Shown here piece by piece: positions 1 to 7,668 of a stretch of DNA of 64,000 bases. The position numbers were made by a program, and so were the translations under genes. The notes under the pieces were generated by a model. It was not told the DNA's origin, did not search any database, and was given only the letters and a program-made list of their open reading frames with translations. The number at the start of each line of letters is the position of its first letter. Within the stretch, counting starts at the first letter, position 1. The DNA lies in the NCBI RefSeq assembly GCF_000759345.1, contig NZ_JPZL01000003.1, positions 62,001 through 126,000 of the forward strand. Direction: 5' to 3'. The DNA is from Litchfieldella xinjiangensis (lineage in GTDB: Bacteria; Pseudomonadota; Gammaproteobacteria; Pseudomonadales; Halomonadaceae).

Positions 1-116
1 GGAATGGCCAAGTGATCGGGGTTAGCGAGACCTATTCGTCTACCTCCGCTCGAGAGACAGGTATCAACTCCGTCAAGGCGAATGGACCGAGCGCAGTAAT
101 TCACGACAGGACGTAA
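1..116 (+). CDS. C-terminal end of a DUF1508 (YegP/UPF0339-like) protein, 5' end outside window
   Basis: Reading from base 3, the last 37 codons before the TAA at 114-116 contain the stretches NGQVIGVSETYSS and GINSVKANGPSA. These match the repeat signature of the DUF1508/YegP family (a G-x-V-I-x-x-S-E-x-Y-x-S core followed by an N/K-rich helix with SVK-N-P). These are small proteins, often with two such repeats, whose function is not settled; YegP is sometimes linked to stress. Only the final repeat is inside the window, so length and start cannot be judged. It lies just upstream of the integrase remnant and is probably island cargo. Confidence 0.6.
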   Translation, partial: NGQVIGVSETYSSTSARETGINSVKANGPSAVIHDRT

Positions 117-183
117 TGCAAAGGACCGGCCCAGCCGGCCGGGCCATCAGCAAGCCCTGTGGTTTGAAAGCCAAACAGACTTT

Positions 184-864
184 TTGGCAAAACGACATGA
201 TGAACTGATCACCGCTAACCCACTCGCCGGCTGGCACTACCGGAAACAGGAAGCCCCACGCGAGGTCGACGATATCGACCCGTTCACCGCCGAGGAACAG
301 GCAGCGATCCTCGAGGCGCTCCAGCCGGAAGGGCGCCATCTGATTCAGTTCGCATTCTGGAGTGGGCTGCGCACATCAGAGCTCGTCGCCTTGGAGTGGG
401 GCGATATCGACTGGCGGGGCAAACGAGTACGCATCTCTCGTGCAATTACCCAAGCCTCACGCGGTACCGCCGAAACCACCAAGACGACAGCGGGCACACG
501 TACCATCGACCTGCTGCCCCGCGCCTTGGCGGCACTCAAGGCACAGAAGGCCATCAGCTACCTGCACCCCAGCGCGCGAGCATTCCTGAACCCACGCACC
601 GGGGAACCCTGGGTTGGCGACCAGGCGATACGCAAGACGCTCTGGACCCACGCCCTGAAACTCGCCGGCGTCCGGTACCGCCGCCCCTACCAGACACGGC
701 ACACCTACGCGAGTATGATGGTCAGCGCTGGCGAGCCTCTGGCATGGGTTTCAAAGCAGATGGGGCACACCAGTGTGGTGACCACGGCGCGGATTTATGC
801 GAACTGGATCCCGACAAGCAACAACCAGGCGGGGACGCTTGCAGATGCTGCTTACGCCTTTTGA
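184..864 (+). pseudogene. 5'-truncated tyrosine-recombinase integrase (catalytic domain only)
   Basis: The 226 codons from a TTG at 184 encode the catalytic domain of a phage/island tyrosine integrase. Visible parts are the first catalytic Arg in SGLRTSELVALEW, the second box YQTRHTYASMM (Tyr replaces the usual first His, as in some island integrases), the MGHTSVVTT box and the nucleophile Tyr in ARIYANW. The arm-binding and core-binding domains (roughly 120-170 residues in the family) are missing. The codons just before 184 look unrelated, and no good ribosome site precedes the TTG. Homology seems to begin at about AKRHDELITANPLAGW, the end of the core-binding domain. It is most likely a decayed gene, although the catalytic residues that remain are intact. 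Confidence 0.75.
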
Positions 865-889
865 CGGTACCCGCCGACGCTACAGAGAC

Positions 890-906
890 TGGGAAAAATT
901 TTCCCA
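890..906. repeat. 17-bp palindrome TGGGAAAA-A-TTTTCCCA
   Basis: This is a perfect 8-bp inverted repeat around a single central base, 25 bp after the integrase stop codon. It is not followed by a T-run, so it is not a classical terminator on the plus strand. It could be an operator or recombination-accessory site, but no partner copy was seen in the window. Confidence 0.35.
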
Positions 907-1064
907 TGCCGCTTCGCAAAGAGAACACGGATGGTGTATTGTTCCTCCTACGTGCTGCATAGCTAGAGCTACACTATCGTAATGGCTCGCTTGCAGCCGC
1001 TATAAGCTAAAGCTGACGTAGATCAGCGATTTCCTTAAGTCTTACCTCTGCTAGGAGAAGGGAC

Positions 1065-1130
1065 ATGAAAACTACCATCCGGAATATCGCACAATCTAAC
1101 CGCCCCATGGACGAAAACGACGGCTTCTGA
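1065..1130 (+). CDS. Tiny ORF (21 codons) with strong ribosome site and its own terminator
   Basis: A purine-rich Shine-Dalgarno sequence (AGGAGAAGGG, about 1053-1062) sits directly before an ATG. The 21-codon frame begins MKTTIRNIAQ and ends MDENDGF, and stops with TGA at 1128-1130. A very strong rho-independent terminator starts 35 bp further on, so the unit looks like a short monocistronic mRNA. I do not recognise the peptide; it has no membrane segment and no cysteine. It could be a small island peptide, a leader peptide, or the coding part of a dual-function RNA. The good ribosome site and terminator are direct observations; translation is an inference. Confidence 0.4.
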   Translation: MKTTIRNIAQSNRPMDENDGF

Positions 1131-1165
1131 GCCGTTGTACCATCCGATAGTCAACCCAGTTCGCT

Positions 1166-1192
1166 AGGAGGTGCCATAGGCACCTCCTTTTC
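1166..1192 (+). terminator. Rho-independent terminator after the 21-codon ORF
   Basis: A perfect 10-bp stem (AGGAGGTGCC at 1166-1175 with GGCACCTCCT at 1179-1188) has an ATA loop, and TTTT ends at 1191. The DUF4760-like gene starts only 24 bp later and therefore needs its own promoter or read-through. Confidence 0.85.
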
Positions 1193-1215
1193 ATTGCTCA
1201 ATCAGAATCTTCTGC

Positions 1216-1725
1216 ATGCCGGACACAACTACAGTATCTGTGTGGACCACACCCGACATCATCAGAAGCTTGCTCATGCTAGCTGGCATACTCGTCGCCA
1301 TTGTCTCTGTCTGGAGCGTCAAGAGCACTGCCAAGAAGAAGCAAACAGCAGATTTCTTGTTCGCGATACGCTCTGACGAAAGGCTAATAACTGCCATTCA
1401 CACGCTTCGTGATCTTCACGACTCGGACCAGAACATGCGGCTATTGGCAGGCAAACAGCATACGAAAGAGGAAAATGTTCAGCAAATTCGCTACCTGCTC
1501 AACCACTTTGAACGGCTTAGCGTTGGCGTACAGGAAGACATCTACAACGAAAAAATGCTGCGAAAATCTCAATATACCATTATTACAAAGACTTATGACT
1601 GGGCAAAGCCCTTCATCGAAGGCGTTCGCGAGCAGACCCGAAGCCCGACAGCATTCCAGGAATTCGAATGCCTTGCGAAGCAATGGAAGGCCGCACCGCT
1701 GAAGAAGCGCAAGGGTAGCGACTGA
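1216..1725 (+). CDS. DUF4760-like small membrane-anchored protein
   Basis: The gene encodes 169 residues. After a short N-terminus there is one hydrophobic segment (about residues 17-34, SLLMLAGILVAIVSVWSV). The rest is a soluble helical domain whose NHFERLSVGVQEDIYNE stretch resembles the core of DUF4760, a family common on islands and prophages with no assigned reaction. Codon use is AT-richer than in the chromosomal genes nearby. No clear ribosome site precedes the ATG, and no earlier in-frame start exists downstream of the terminator. It is probably accessory cargo of the island; a role in phage or plasmid conflict is possible but nothing in the sequence shows it. Confidence 0.5.
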   Translation: MPDTTTVSVWTTPDIIRSLLMLAGILVAIVSVWSVKSTAKKKQTADFLFAIRSDERLITAIHTLRDLHDSDQNMRLLAGKQHTKEENVQQIRYLLNHFERLSVGVQEDIYNEKMLRKSQYTIITKTYDWAKPFIEGVREQTRSPTAFQEFECLAKQWKAAPLKKRKGSD

Positions 1726-1797
1726 AGTGGAACAAGTAGGCAGTAGTCTGCTAACTGTCTAGATTTATACTTAAGCTATTGAAATCTAGCGTTATGT

Positions 1798-1826
1798 CGC
1801 GGGTTCAATTCCCGCCGCCTCCACCA
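1798..1826 (+). other. Attachment-site copy: 3' end of tmRNA (ssrA) or a tRNA
   Basis: A 5-bp T-arm (GCGGG, loop TTCAATT, CCCGC at 1799-1815) is followed by the acceptor strand CGCCTCC and ACCA at 1823-1826. The form matches the 3' end of gammaproteobacterial tmRNA. Nothing upstream provides the rest of a tmRNA or tRNA: there is no tmRNA 5' domain, tag ORF or D/anticodon arms. It is therefore a displaced 3' fragment, as left when an integrase recombines into the 3' end of the RNA gene. Which RNA gene it came from (ssrA is my preference) is inference. Confidence 0.7.
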
Positions 1827-1842
1827 ACCAAGCACACGAATC

Positions 1843-1866
1843 AAGCACCTACGGGTGCTTTTTTCG
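1843..1866 (+). terminator. Rho-independent terminator of the original RNA gene
   Basis: The stem AAGCACC (1843-1849) pairs with GGTGCTT (1854-1860) and is followed by a T-run. It sits 17 bp after the CCA end of the RNA-gene fragment, as expected for the terminator that served ssrA or the tRNA before island insertion. Confidence 0.75.
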
Positions 1867-2015
1867 TTTCTACGAGTGTGGCTCGGCTAGCTTGGTAGGG
1901 GCCATCTGGCTGGAGTACCCCTGACGCGTGCCCCTAGGCTACTATGGGAGTTCCTGGGGCCGGCAAGCGCCGCTTCCATGCGCCTATGCCATCTTCTTTT
2001 GCTTGAGGGTCGCCC

Positions 2016-2909
2016 ATGTTTTCCGGTCTGAGTGCCTTCCCCCTGACGCCCTTGGATCAGGGCGAGATCGATGAGGCCGCTTTTATACACCTGATGGAGC
2101 GCCTGACCGACGCAGGCGTCGATGCCATCGGCGCCTTGGGGTCGACGGGGAATTACGCGTATCTCTCCCGACGGGAGCGTGCGCAGATCGCTCAGCTCGC
2201 GGTGACGCACGCCGGCAACATTCCCGTGATGGTCGGCATCAGCGCCTTGCGCACCCGCGACGTGCTGGACCTGGCCGAGGATGCACAAGCCGCAGGCGCG
2301 AGCACAGTGCTATTGTCTCCCATGTCGTATCAGAAATTATCCGATGATGAGGTTTTCGCGCTCTACGAGACCGTGACACGCACGCTCTCGGTGCCGCTGT
2401 GCATCTATGACAACCCCGGGACGACCCATTTCGAGTTCAGTGACGAGCTGCATGGCCGTATAGCTCACCTTCCCAACGTCGGCTCCATCAAGATACCCGG
2501 GGTACCAGCGGACCCCGATGCAGCGAAAGCACGTATCGAGCGGCTGCGAGCGCTCATCCCCGCTCACGTGACGATCGGCGTCAGCGGCGACCCCTTCGCT
2601 GCCACAGGGCTGAATGCCGGATGCGAGGCCTGGTACTCGGTATTGGGTGGTCTCTTCCCCAGGACGGCGCTGGCCGTTACCAGAGCCTCCCAGGCAGGTT
2701 ATGCCGAAGAAGCTCTGCGCCTGTCAGAACGCCTACAACCTTTGTGGACACTGTATCGCGAGCATGGCGGCAGTCTGCGTGTGCTAGCTACCGCAGCGGA
2801 GCTGAAGGGGCTAGTCAAGTCCCCATGCTTGCCATCGCCACTCAGGCCATTGGAGGGAGCGGGCCGACAGGCACTTTCCAGAGTGTTGGATGAGCTTCAG
2901 CTGACCTGA
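2016..2909 (+). CDS. Dihydrodipicolinate synthase/N-acetylneuraminate lyase family aldolase
   Basis: This is a 297-residue TIM-barrel class I aldolase of the DapA/NanA family. The Schiff-base lysine is Lys159 in GSIKIPG, the catalytic tyrosine is Tyr131 in YDNPGTT, and the substrate loop at residues 42-51 reads GSTGNYAYLS instead of the GTTGES of true DapA. That substitution argues against lysine synthesis and for another 2-keto acid aldolase or dehydratase. A GAGGG ribosome site lies 6 bp before the ATG. It stands alone just right of the island boundary, so it is probably the first native chromosomal gene. The substrate cannot be told from sequence. Confidence 0.85.
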   Translation: MFSGLSAFPLTPLDQGEIDEAAFIHLMERLTDAGVDAIGALGSTGNYAYLSRRERAQIAQLAVTHAGNIPVMVGISALRTRDVLDLAEDAQAAGASTVLLSPMSYQKLSDDEVFALYETVTRTLSVPLCIYDNPGTTHFEFSDELHGRIAHLPNVGSIKIPGVPADPDAAKARIERLRALIPAHVTIGVSGDPFAATGLNAGCEAWYSVLGGLFPRTALAVTRASQAGYAEEALRLSERLQPLWTLYREHGGSLRVLATAAELKGLVKSPCLPSPLRPLEGAGRQALSRVLDELQLT

Positions 2910-2962
2910 CAATCGTTCCCGTGACATTTTTGGCGAAGCGGTTCGGTGCCGTCAGCTACAGC

Positions 2963-3559
2963 TCATCCGGACCCGCCCGCCTTGACGGCGAGAAGCTCAC
3001 CTTTGCCCACCGGAACCAGGCTGACGGTAAATGCCTCGTCCGCCTCGACCAAGGCGCTGAACGGGGCCATCTCTTCTCGGTGGGACAGGGCATTGTCGAC
3101 GATGAGCAGCCCACCGGGACGAAGCACATGGCGGATCATGCGCCACCACTGTGGGTACGCCGAGCGATTCGAGTCGAGAAAAATCAGGTCGAACGCGTCC
3201 GCGCGGCTCTGCCCAAGGACACGCTCTGCATCGTCGTGGATCAACGTGATGTGCTTACTGAGGCCTGAGCGGGAAAAGGTCTCCCTGGCCAGGCCTGCTT
3301 TGTATTCCGACGCCTCGACGGTGGTCACGCTGCCGCCAACGGCAGAAGCCGCCTCTGCCAGCCAGAGCGCGGAATAACCATTGGAGGTGCCTATCTCCAG
3401 AATATGCCGCGCGGCAGTCGCCCGGACGAGCACCGACAGAAACTCCCCCGTTTCGCGGGTAATGTTGAGCATCCGCATGGGGCGGTCTGAGTGCTCATGG
3501 TCATTACGTTCACCGAAGTGCTGAAGCTCGGCCTTCAATGCTTCGAGTGACCCCATCAT
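2963..3559 (-). CDS. SAM-dependent O-methyltransferase (family 3 type)
   Basis: The 198-residue Rossmann methyltransferase has motif I ILEIGTSNGYSALWLAEA (around residues 53-70), an acidic motif II end (VTTVEASE), and the FDLIFLDSNR and LRPGGLLIVDN motifs of the catechol/caffeoyl-CoA O-methyltransferase-like family. There is no signal peptide and it should be cytosolic. It lies 21 bp downstream of the DUF389 gene on the same strand, so the two are probably co-transcribed. It converges on the DapA-like gene. The methyl acceptor is unknown. Confidence 0.85.
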   Translation of the reverse strand: MMGSLEALKAELQHFGERNDHEHSDRPMRMLNITRETGEFLSVLVRATAARHILEIGTSNGYSALWLAEAASAVGGSVTTVEASEYKAGLARETFSRSGLSKHITLIHDDAERVLGQSRADAFDLIFLDSNRSAYPQWWRMIRHVLRPGGLLIVDNALSHREEMAPFSALVEADEAFTVSLVPVGKGELLAVKAGGSG

Positions 3560-3580
3560 TCGTGTCTCCCATACTCGCCA

Positions 3581-4519
3581 TTAGCTCAAGGCATGCAAGC
3601 GATGGTGAAGAAAGCGCTTTTTGAGCCCGAACACCATGGAACTCATGGTCGTCACGAGCGCGGCATCCACGCACCACCGCATGAATCCCTGGCTTGCAAG
3701 GGCCAGGTCGCCGACCGCCAGTCCCATCCCCACGATGCCCATGCTGGGAATCAGGGCGAGTGTGATCATCACCCCCACCGTCATCACCGAACGCTGCGCG
3801 GTCACGATGACGGGCCCCGCGATTGCCCCGAAGCACGAGATGAGTACCCCCGAAAAACTCAACGAGGACCAGTAATCGACCCATTGCTGATCGGCCAGCC
3901 CGGGCTTGGCTCCCGATTCCCAGAGCGTGAGTATCATCGTGGCAAACGCCGCTCCCATGGCCAGGGCGAGGTAACCGGCTCCCGTCGAAATCAGACCACT
4001 GGGTATCAATTCCTTGGCGCGCGTGATCAGGCCTAGCGGTAGCCGCAACAGGGGCTCGAAGGCCGGGGCGATGATCATGGACCCAACGATAAGATGCAAC
4101 GTATCGGACCATAGGCCTGCCGCCGTAATGGCTCCGGCCAGCGTCATCAGAATGAGGTAATTGGAAGACAGGTTGGTATCCCTTCGCAGAAGGAAGGCCA
4201 TGTCGTCCCAAATCGTTTCATTCGATTCCTTGTTGATCAGCCCCTGGTGTTTAGAAGAGAGCAGGCTGGTGGGCTCGCTCAGACTGATTGTTCCATCCAC
4301 CGAGGCGTCGAGATCCGTCAGTATGGCTAGCAGTGATCGCGTGGCATCGTCCGTGGCGTGAATGGTCAGCACATCCCCCGGAGGGGACAGGGAAGCCCTC
4401 TTCTGTCGGGACAAGCCCACGACCCCGTTCACTGGCTCGATCCGCTCCAGAATAGAGTCGATGGTTTGTGACGGGGCGCTGATCTCAATGGAACGTGGCA
4501 TTCCAGCCTCCTGTGGCAT
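3581..4519 (-). CDS. DUF389 family integral membrane protein
   Basis: The gene encodes 312 residues: a soluble N-terminal region of about 110 residues, then about six hydrophobic segments. These include the DUF389 hallmark around YLILMTLAGAITAAGLW and IVGSMIIAPAFEPLLRLPLG. DUF389 proteins occur widely in bacteria; their function is not established. Two starts are possible, the ATG at 4519 or the in-frame ATG six codons in (4501). The O-methyltransferase gene follows closely on the same strand. About 266 bp without a gene separate it from the divergent polyamine operon. Confidence 0.8.
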   Translation of the reverse strand: MPQEAGMPRSIEISAPSQTIDSILERIEPVNGVVGLSRQKRASLSPPGDVLTIHATDDATRSLLAILTDLDASVDGTISLSEPTSLLSSKHQGLINKESNETIWDDMAFLLRRDTNLSSNYLILMTLAGAITAAGLWSDTLHLIVGSMIIAPAFEPLLRLPLGLITRAKELIPSGLISTGAGYLALAMGAAFATMILTLWESGAKPGLADQQWVDYWSSLSFSGVLISCFGAIAGPVIVTAQRSVMTVGVMITLALIPSMGIVGMGLAVGDLALASQGFMRWCVDAALVTTMSSMVFGLKKRFLHHRLHALS

Positions 4520-4785
4520 CCATGTCTTCGAAGTATGGATACTCCACCTAGGCCCGCCAGGCTTGTTTGCAACGCACCATTTAATCCAAGAGCCATGGTT
4601 CAGGACGGCCGGACGGCACAGGTGCCACTATTAAAACCACTTGATACCCCAGCCATGGGGGGCCATCATCTGCGCGCAAAGCGATGCAAGACCGGGTGGC
4701 ATTGGACACGGCATGACGAGATGGCCGAAATACCGATGAGCCCCTACCCTTACTTAGACATTCCTGATCTGGATTCGAGAGGCCC

Positions 4786-5985
4786 ATGAGCAAAGTCCTG
4801 ATTATCGGCGCCGGTGGCGTCGGAGGCGTCGTCACTCACAAATGTGCACAGCATCCCGAAGTATTCAGCGAGATCTGCCTGGCCAGCCGCAACGAAGACA
4901 AGTGCAAGGCCATCGCAGCCCAGCTGGATCGCCAGATCCAGACTGCCCAGGTAGACGCCGACAGCGTGGACGCCCTGGTCGCGCTGATCGAGTCCTACAA
5001 GCCGGACCTGCTGATCCATGTGGCCCTACCCTATCAGGATCTGACAATCATGGAGGCGTGCCTGAAAACCGGCGTGCCTTACCTCGATACGGCCAACTAC
5101 GAGCACCCGGACGAGGCCAAGTTCGAGTATAAGGAGCAGTGGGCATTCCAGGAGCGTTACGCCAAGGCAGGCAACATGGCCACCCTGGGCTGCGGCTTCG
5201 ACCCGGGCATGACCAACATCTACTGCGCCTACGCCCAGAAGAACCTGTTCGACGAGATCCATCGCATCGATATTCTGGATGCCAACGGCGGCGACCACGG
5301 TTACCCGTTCGCCACCAACTTCAATCCCGAGATCAATATCCGCGAGATCACCGCGAACGGTCGTTACTGGGAAAACGGCGAGTGGAAGGAGACGCCGCCA
5401 CTGGCCGAGAAGCGCACCTTCGACTTCGACGGTATCGGCGAGAAAGATATCTATCTGCTCTATCACGAAGAGCTGGAATCGCTGTCCCAGAACATCAAGG
5501 GTCTCGAGCGCATTCGCTTCTGGATGACCTTCTCCGAGAAGTACATCACTCACCTGAAGGTGCTCGAGAATGTCGGCATGACTCGCATCGAGCCTATCGA
5601 GGTGAACGGCTGCGAGATATCGCCGCTGCAGTTCCTCAAGGCGGTACTGCCTGATCCGGCCTCGCTCGGCCCACGCACCAAGGGCAAGACCAACATCGGC
5701 ATCATCGCTGACGGTATCAAGGACGGTAAGCGGCGCAAGGTGCATATCTACAATATCTGTGATCACGAAGAAAGCTATCGTGAGGTCAAGTCGCAAGCCA
5801 TCTCCTATACCACCGGGGTACCCGCCGTCACGGGTGCGATGCTGATGCTTCAAGGCATCTGGAAAGGCGAAGGTGTATTCAACGTCGAGCAGCTCGACCC
5901 GGATCCCTTCATGGACCGCATCGGTGACATGGGTCTGCCCTGGCAGGTCGTCGAGCTGGATCCAGAGCACGATCCGCTGGCATGA
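4786..5985 (+). CDS. Carboxynorspermidine/carboxyspermidine dehydrogenase
   Basis: This 399-residue saccharopine-dehydrogenase-fold enzyme has an N-terminal NAD(P)-binding loop (IIGAGGVGGVV, residues 6-16). The PYLDTANYEHPDEAKFEYKE and GCGFDPGMTN stretches are typical of carboxy(nor)spermidine dehydrogenase (CANSDH). The enzyme reductively condenses a diaminobutyrate- or putrescine-derived semialdehyde with a diamine to give carboxynorspermidine or carboxyspermidine. The stop overlaps the start of the decarboxylase gene by 4 bp (ATGA), so the two are translationally coupled. Whether the end product is norspermidine or spermidine cannot be read from sequence, and the aminotransferase that supplies the semialdehyde is not in the window. 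Confidence 0.9.
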   Translation: MSKVLIIGAGGVGGVVTHKCAQHPEVFSEICLASRNEDKCKAIAAQLDRQIQTAQVDADSVDALVALIESYKPDLLIHVALPYQDLTIMEACLKTGVPYLDTANYEHPDEAKFEYKEQWAFQERYAKAGNMATLGCGFDPGMTNIYCAYAQKNLFDEIHRIDILDANGGDHGYPFATNFNPEINIREITANGRYWENGEWKETPPLAEKRTFDFDGIGEKDIYLLYHEELESLSQNIKGLERIRFWMTFSEKYITHLKVLENVGMTRIEPIEVNGCEISPLQFLKAVLPDPASLGPRTKGKTNIGIIADGIKDGKRRKVHIYNICDHEESYREVKSQAISYTTGVPAVTGAMLMLQGIWKGEGVFNVEQLDPDPFMDRIGDMGLPWQVVELDPEHDPLA

Positions 5986-7133
5986 CATCGCTCGGCTTCG
6001 ACATCCACTCCTGCCCGTCGCCGGCCTACGTGGTCGACGACGCCCTGTTGCGCAAGAACCTAGAATTGCTCAAGCAGGTTCAGGAAGCTAGCGGGGCGCG
6101 CATCCTGCTGGCGCTGAAGGGGTTTGCCATGTGGGACACCTTCCCCATGGTCAGCCAGTACCTGGTGGGTACGACGTCCAGCGGACAGGATGAAGCACGC
6201 CTCGGCGCCGAAACCTTCGGCGGCGAGGTTCACGTCTATTCGCCGGCCTTCACCGAGCCGGAGATGGAGGTGGTGCTTCACTATGCCGACCACATCAGCT
6301 TCAACTCGCCGGGGCAGTGGCGGCACTTCCGCGAGAAAATCGCGACAGCGCCCCGTCCTATCTCTTGTGGACTACGGGTCAATCCCGAGCGCTCGACCGG
6401 TGACGTCCCGCTCTATGATCCCTGCGCGCCCGGCTCTCGTCTGGGAACGCGCGTAGCGAACCTGGCGGAGGGTGACATGGAGGGCCTGGAAGGCCTCCAT
6501 TTCCATACCTTGTGCGAGCAGAATAGCGATGCCCTGGAACAGACACTCGAGGCATTTGAAGCCAAGTTCGGTGGCTATCTGGAGGGCATGCGGTGGGTCA
6601 ATTTCGGCGGCGGCCACCATATCACCCGAGCCGACTACGATGTCGAGCGGCTGGTGCGCCTGATCCGGGATTTCCGAGCGCGTTATCCGCACCTTACCGT
6701 CTACCTTGAACCTGGCGAGGCGATCGCGCTGAATACCGGCTATCTGATCTGCACGGTGCTGGATATCGTGGAAAACGACGGGCCCAACGCCATACTCGAT
6801 ACGTCAGCGACGGCGCACATGCCCGATGTACTGGAGATGCCCTACCGGCCCCAGATCATCGGGGCGGGCGAATCCGGAGAGAAAGCCCACACGTATCGGC
6901 TCGGGGGCTCCACGTGCCTGGCAGGCGACGTGATCGGCAGATATTCGTTCGATGAGCCGCTCTTGATCGGCGATCGACTGGTATTTACCGACATGGCTCA
7001 TTACACGATGGTCAAGAACACCACTTTCAATGGTGTTCGCCTGCCGTCGATCTGCCGGGTCGATGAGCATAGCCGCGAGATACGTACAGTGAAGACCTTC
7101 GGCTATGTGGACTACATGCAGCGTTTGAGCTGA
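5982..7133 (+). CDS. nspC: Carboxynorspermidine decarboxylase
   Basis: This 383-residue PLP enzyme belongs to the alanine-racemase-fold group IV decarboxylases. The PLP lysine is in ILLALKGFAMWD (around residue 46); other marks are LEGLHFHTLCEQ, the glycine-rich FGGGHHITRADYD loop and the catalytic Cys in GGSTCLAGD. It removes the carboxyl group from carboxynorspermidine or carboxyspermidine to give the free triamine. It overlaps the dehydrogenase by 4 bp and is followed by a clear terminator, so the unit is a two-gene operon. Confidence 0.92.
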   Translation: MTSLGFDIHSCPSPAYVVDDALLRKNLELLKQVQEASGARILLALKGFAMWDTFPMVSQYLVGTTSSGQDEARLGAETFGGEVHVYSPAFTEPEMEVVLHYADHISFNSPGQWRHFREKIATAPRPISCGLRVNPERSTGDVPLYDPCAPGSRLGTRVANLAEGDMEGLEGLHFHTLCEQNSDALEQTLEAFEAKFGGYLEGMRWVNFGGGHHITRADYDVERLVRLIRDFRARYPHLTVYLEPGEAIALNTGYLICTVLDIVENDGPNAILDTSATAHMPDVLEMPYRPQIIGAGESGEKAHTYRLGGSTCLAGDVIGRYSFDEPLLIGDRLVFTDMAHYTMVKNTTFNGVRLPSICRVDEHSREIRTVKTFGYVDYMQRLS

Positions 7134-7158
7134 TCCGCCCGAGGCCCAGCAAGCGATT

Positions 7159-7187
7159 TCGGCGCCTTTATCGGGCGCCGATTTTTT
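7159..7187 (+). terminator. Rho-independent terminator of the polyamine operon
   Basis: TCGGCGCC (7159-7166) pairs with GGCGCCGA (7174-7181) and is followed by six T residues, 26 bp after the nspC stop. Confidence 0.9.
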
Positions 7188-7219
7188 CCTGCATGGGCCG
7201 GCCTGCTTCCCCTGGGCTG

Positions 7220-7573
7220 TTACCCCTTGGACAGACGCCGGGAATTGGCACTGCTGCGACGATGGTAGGGCGTCATGGTCAGGCGCGTCGTTTCCCACCA
7301 GGGCGTTTGCTTGCCACTGAACATCCCCAGCCAGGCCTTCTGCATCTCCAGACCGGTTTCCATGCTGGCCTCGATCTTCTCGGTGACCATGCGCTGGTTT
7401 TCAGTGATCATGCGTGGGCTGAAAGGCGCCTGGGTGTACCAGAGGTTGTTACGCATGGCGATCGTCGACACTGAGGAGGTCCAAAGTTCGAATGCCATGA
7501 CCCCGACACGCCAGACATCGAAGGCATGGGCCGGAGAAAGCGGAAACGCGGGGGTAAGGACAGGATAGTTCAT
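7220..7573 (-). CDS. Small helical protein of unknown function
   Basis: The 117 residues have no signal peptide. A central amphipathic helical stretch (RMVTEKIEASMETGLEMQKA) is preceded by an aromatic-rich segment (AFELWTSSVSTIAMRNNLWY). The MVTEK-x-EA pattern recalls small phasin-like or 'antifreeze-like' proteins of PHA-producing proteobacteria, but the similarity is only by eye. A GAGG ribosome site precedes the ATG. It lies about 70 bp downstream of the terminator of the putative Rsm-type RNA on the same strand. A granule-associated role is speculative. Confidence 0.5.
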   Translation of the reverse strand: MNYPVLTPAFPLSPAHAFDVWRVGVMAFELWTSSVSTIAMRNNLWYTQAPFSPRMITENQRMVTEKIEASMETGLEMQKAWLGMFSGKQTPWWETTRLTMTPYHRRSSANSRRLSKG

Positions 7574-7640
7574 AGCAAGCCTCGAAACCTGTTAGGGCGG
7601 TAATGATGATTTCAGCCCACTCTACGCTGCACTGCAACAT

Positions 7641-7668
7641 AAAGAAAGCCCGACCTCTCGGCCGGGCT
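7641..7668 (-). terminator. Terminator of the putative Rsm-type RNA
   Basis: Stem positions 7647-7655 and 7660-7668 enclose a 4-base loop, and the minus strand then reads TTTCTTT. The 53/62 pair is G-U in minus-strand RNA but A-C on the plus strand, which fixes the direction. Confidence 0.8.

Larger units (their letters stand above)
1..1826. mobile_element. Right end of a decayed genomic island at a tmRNA/tRNA 3' end
   Basis: The stretch holds a truncated tyrosine integrase, the tail of a DUF1508-like gene, a tiny ORF and a DUF4760-like gene. It ends at a fragment identical in form to the T-arm and CCA end of tmRNA, which is followed by the kind of terminator expected after ssrA. Base composition between about 865 and 1800 is visibly more AT-rich than the rest of the window. 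The fragment reads on the plus strand, so the intact RNA gene should lie left of the window with the island between. This is inferred from one end only; the left end is not visible. Confidence 0.6.
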
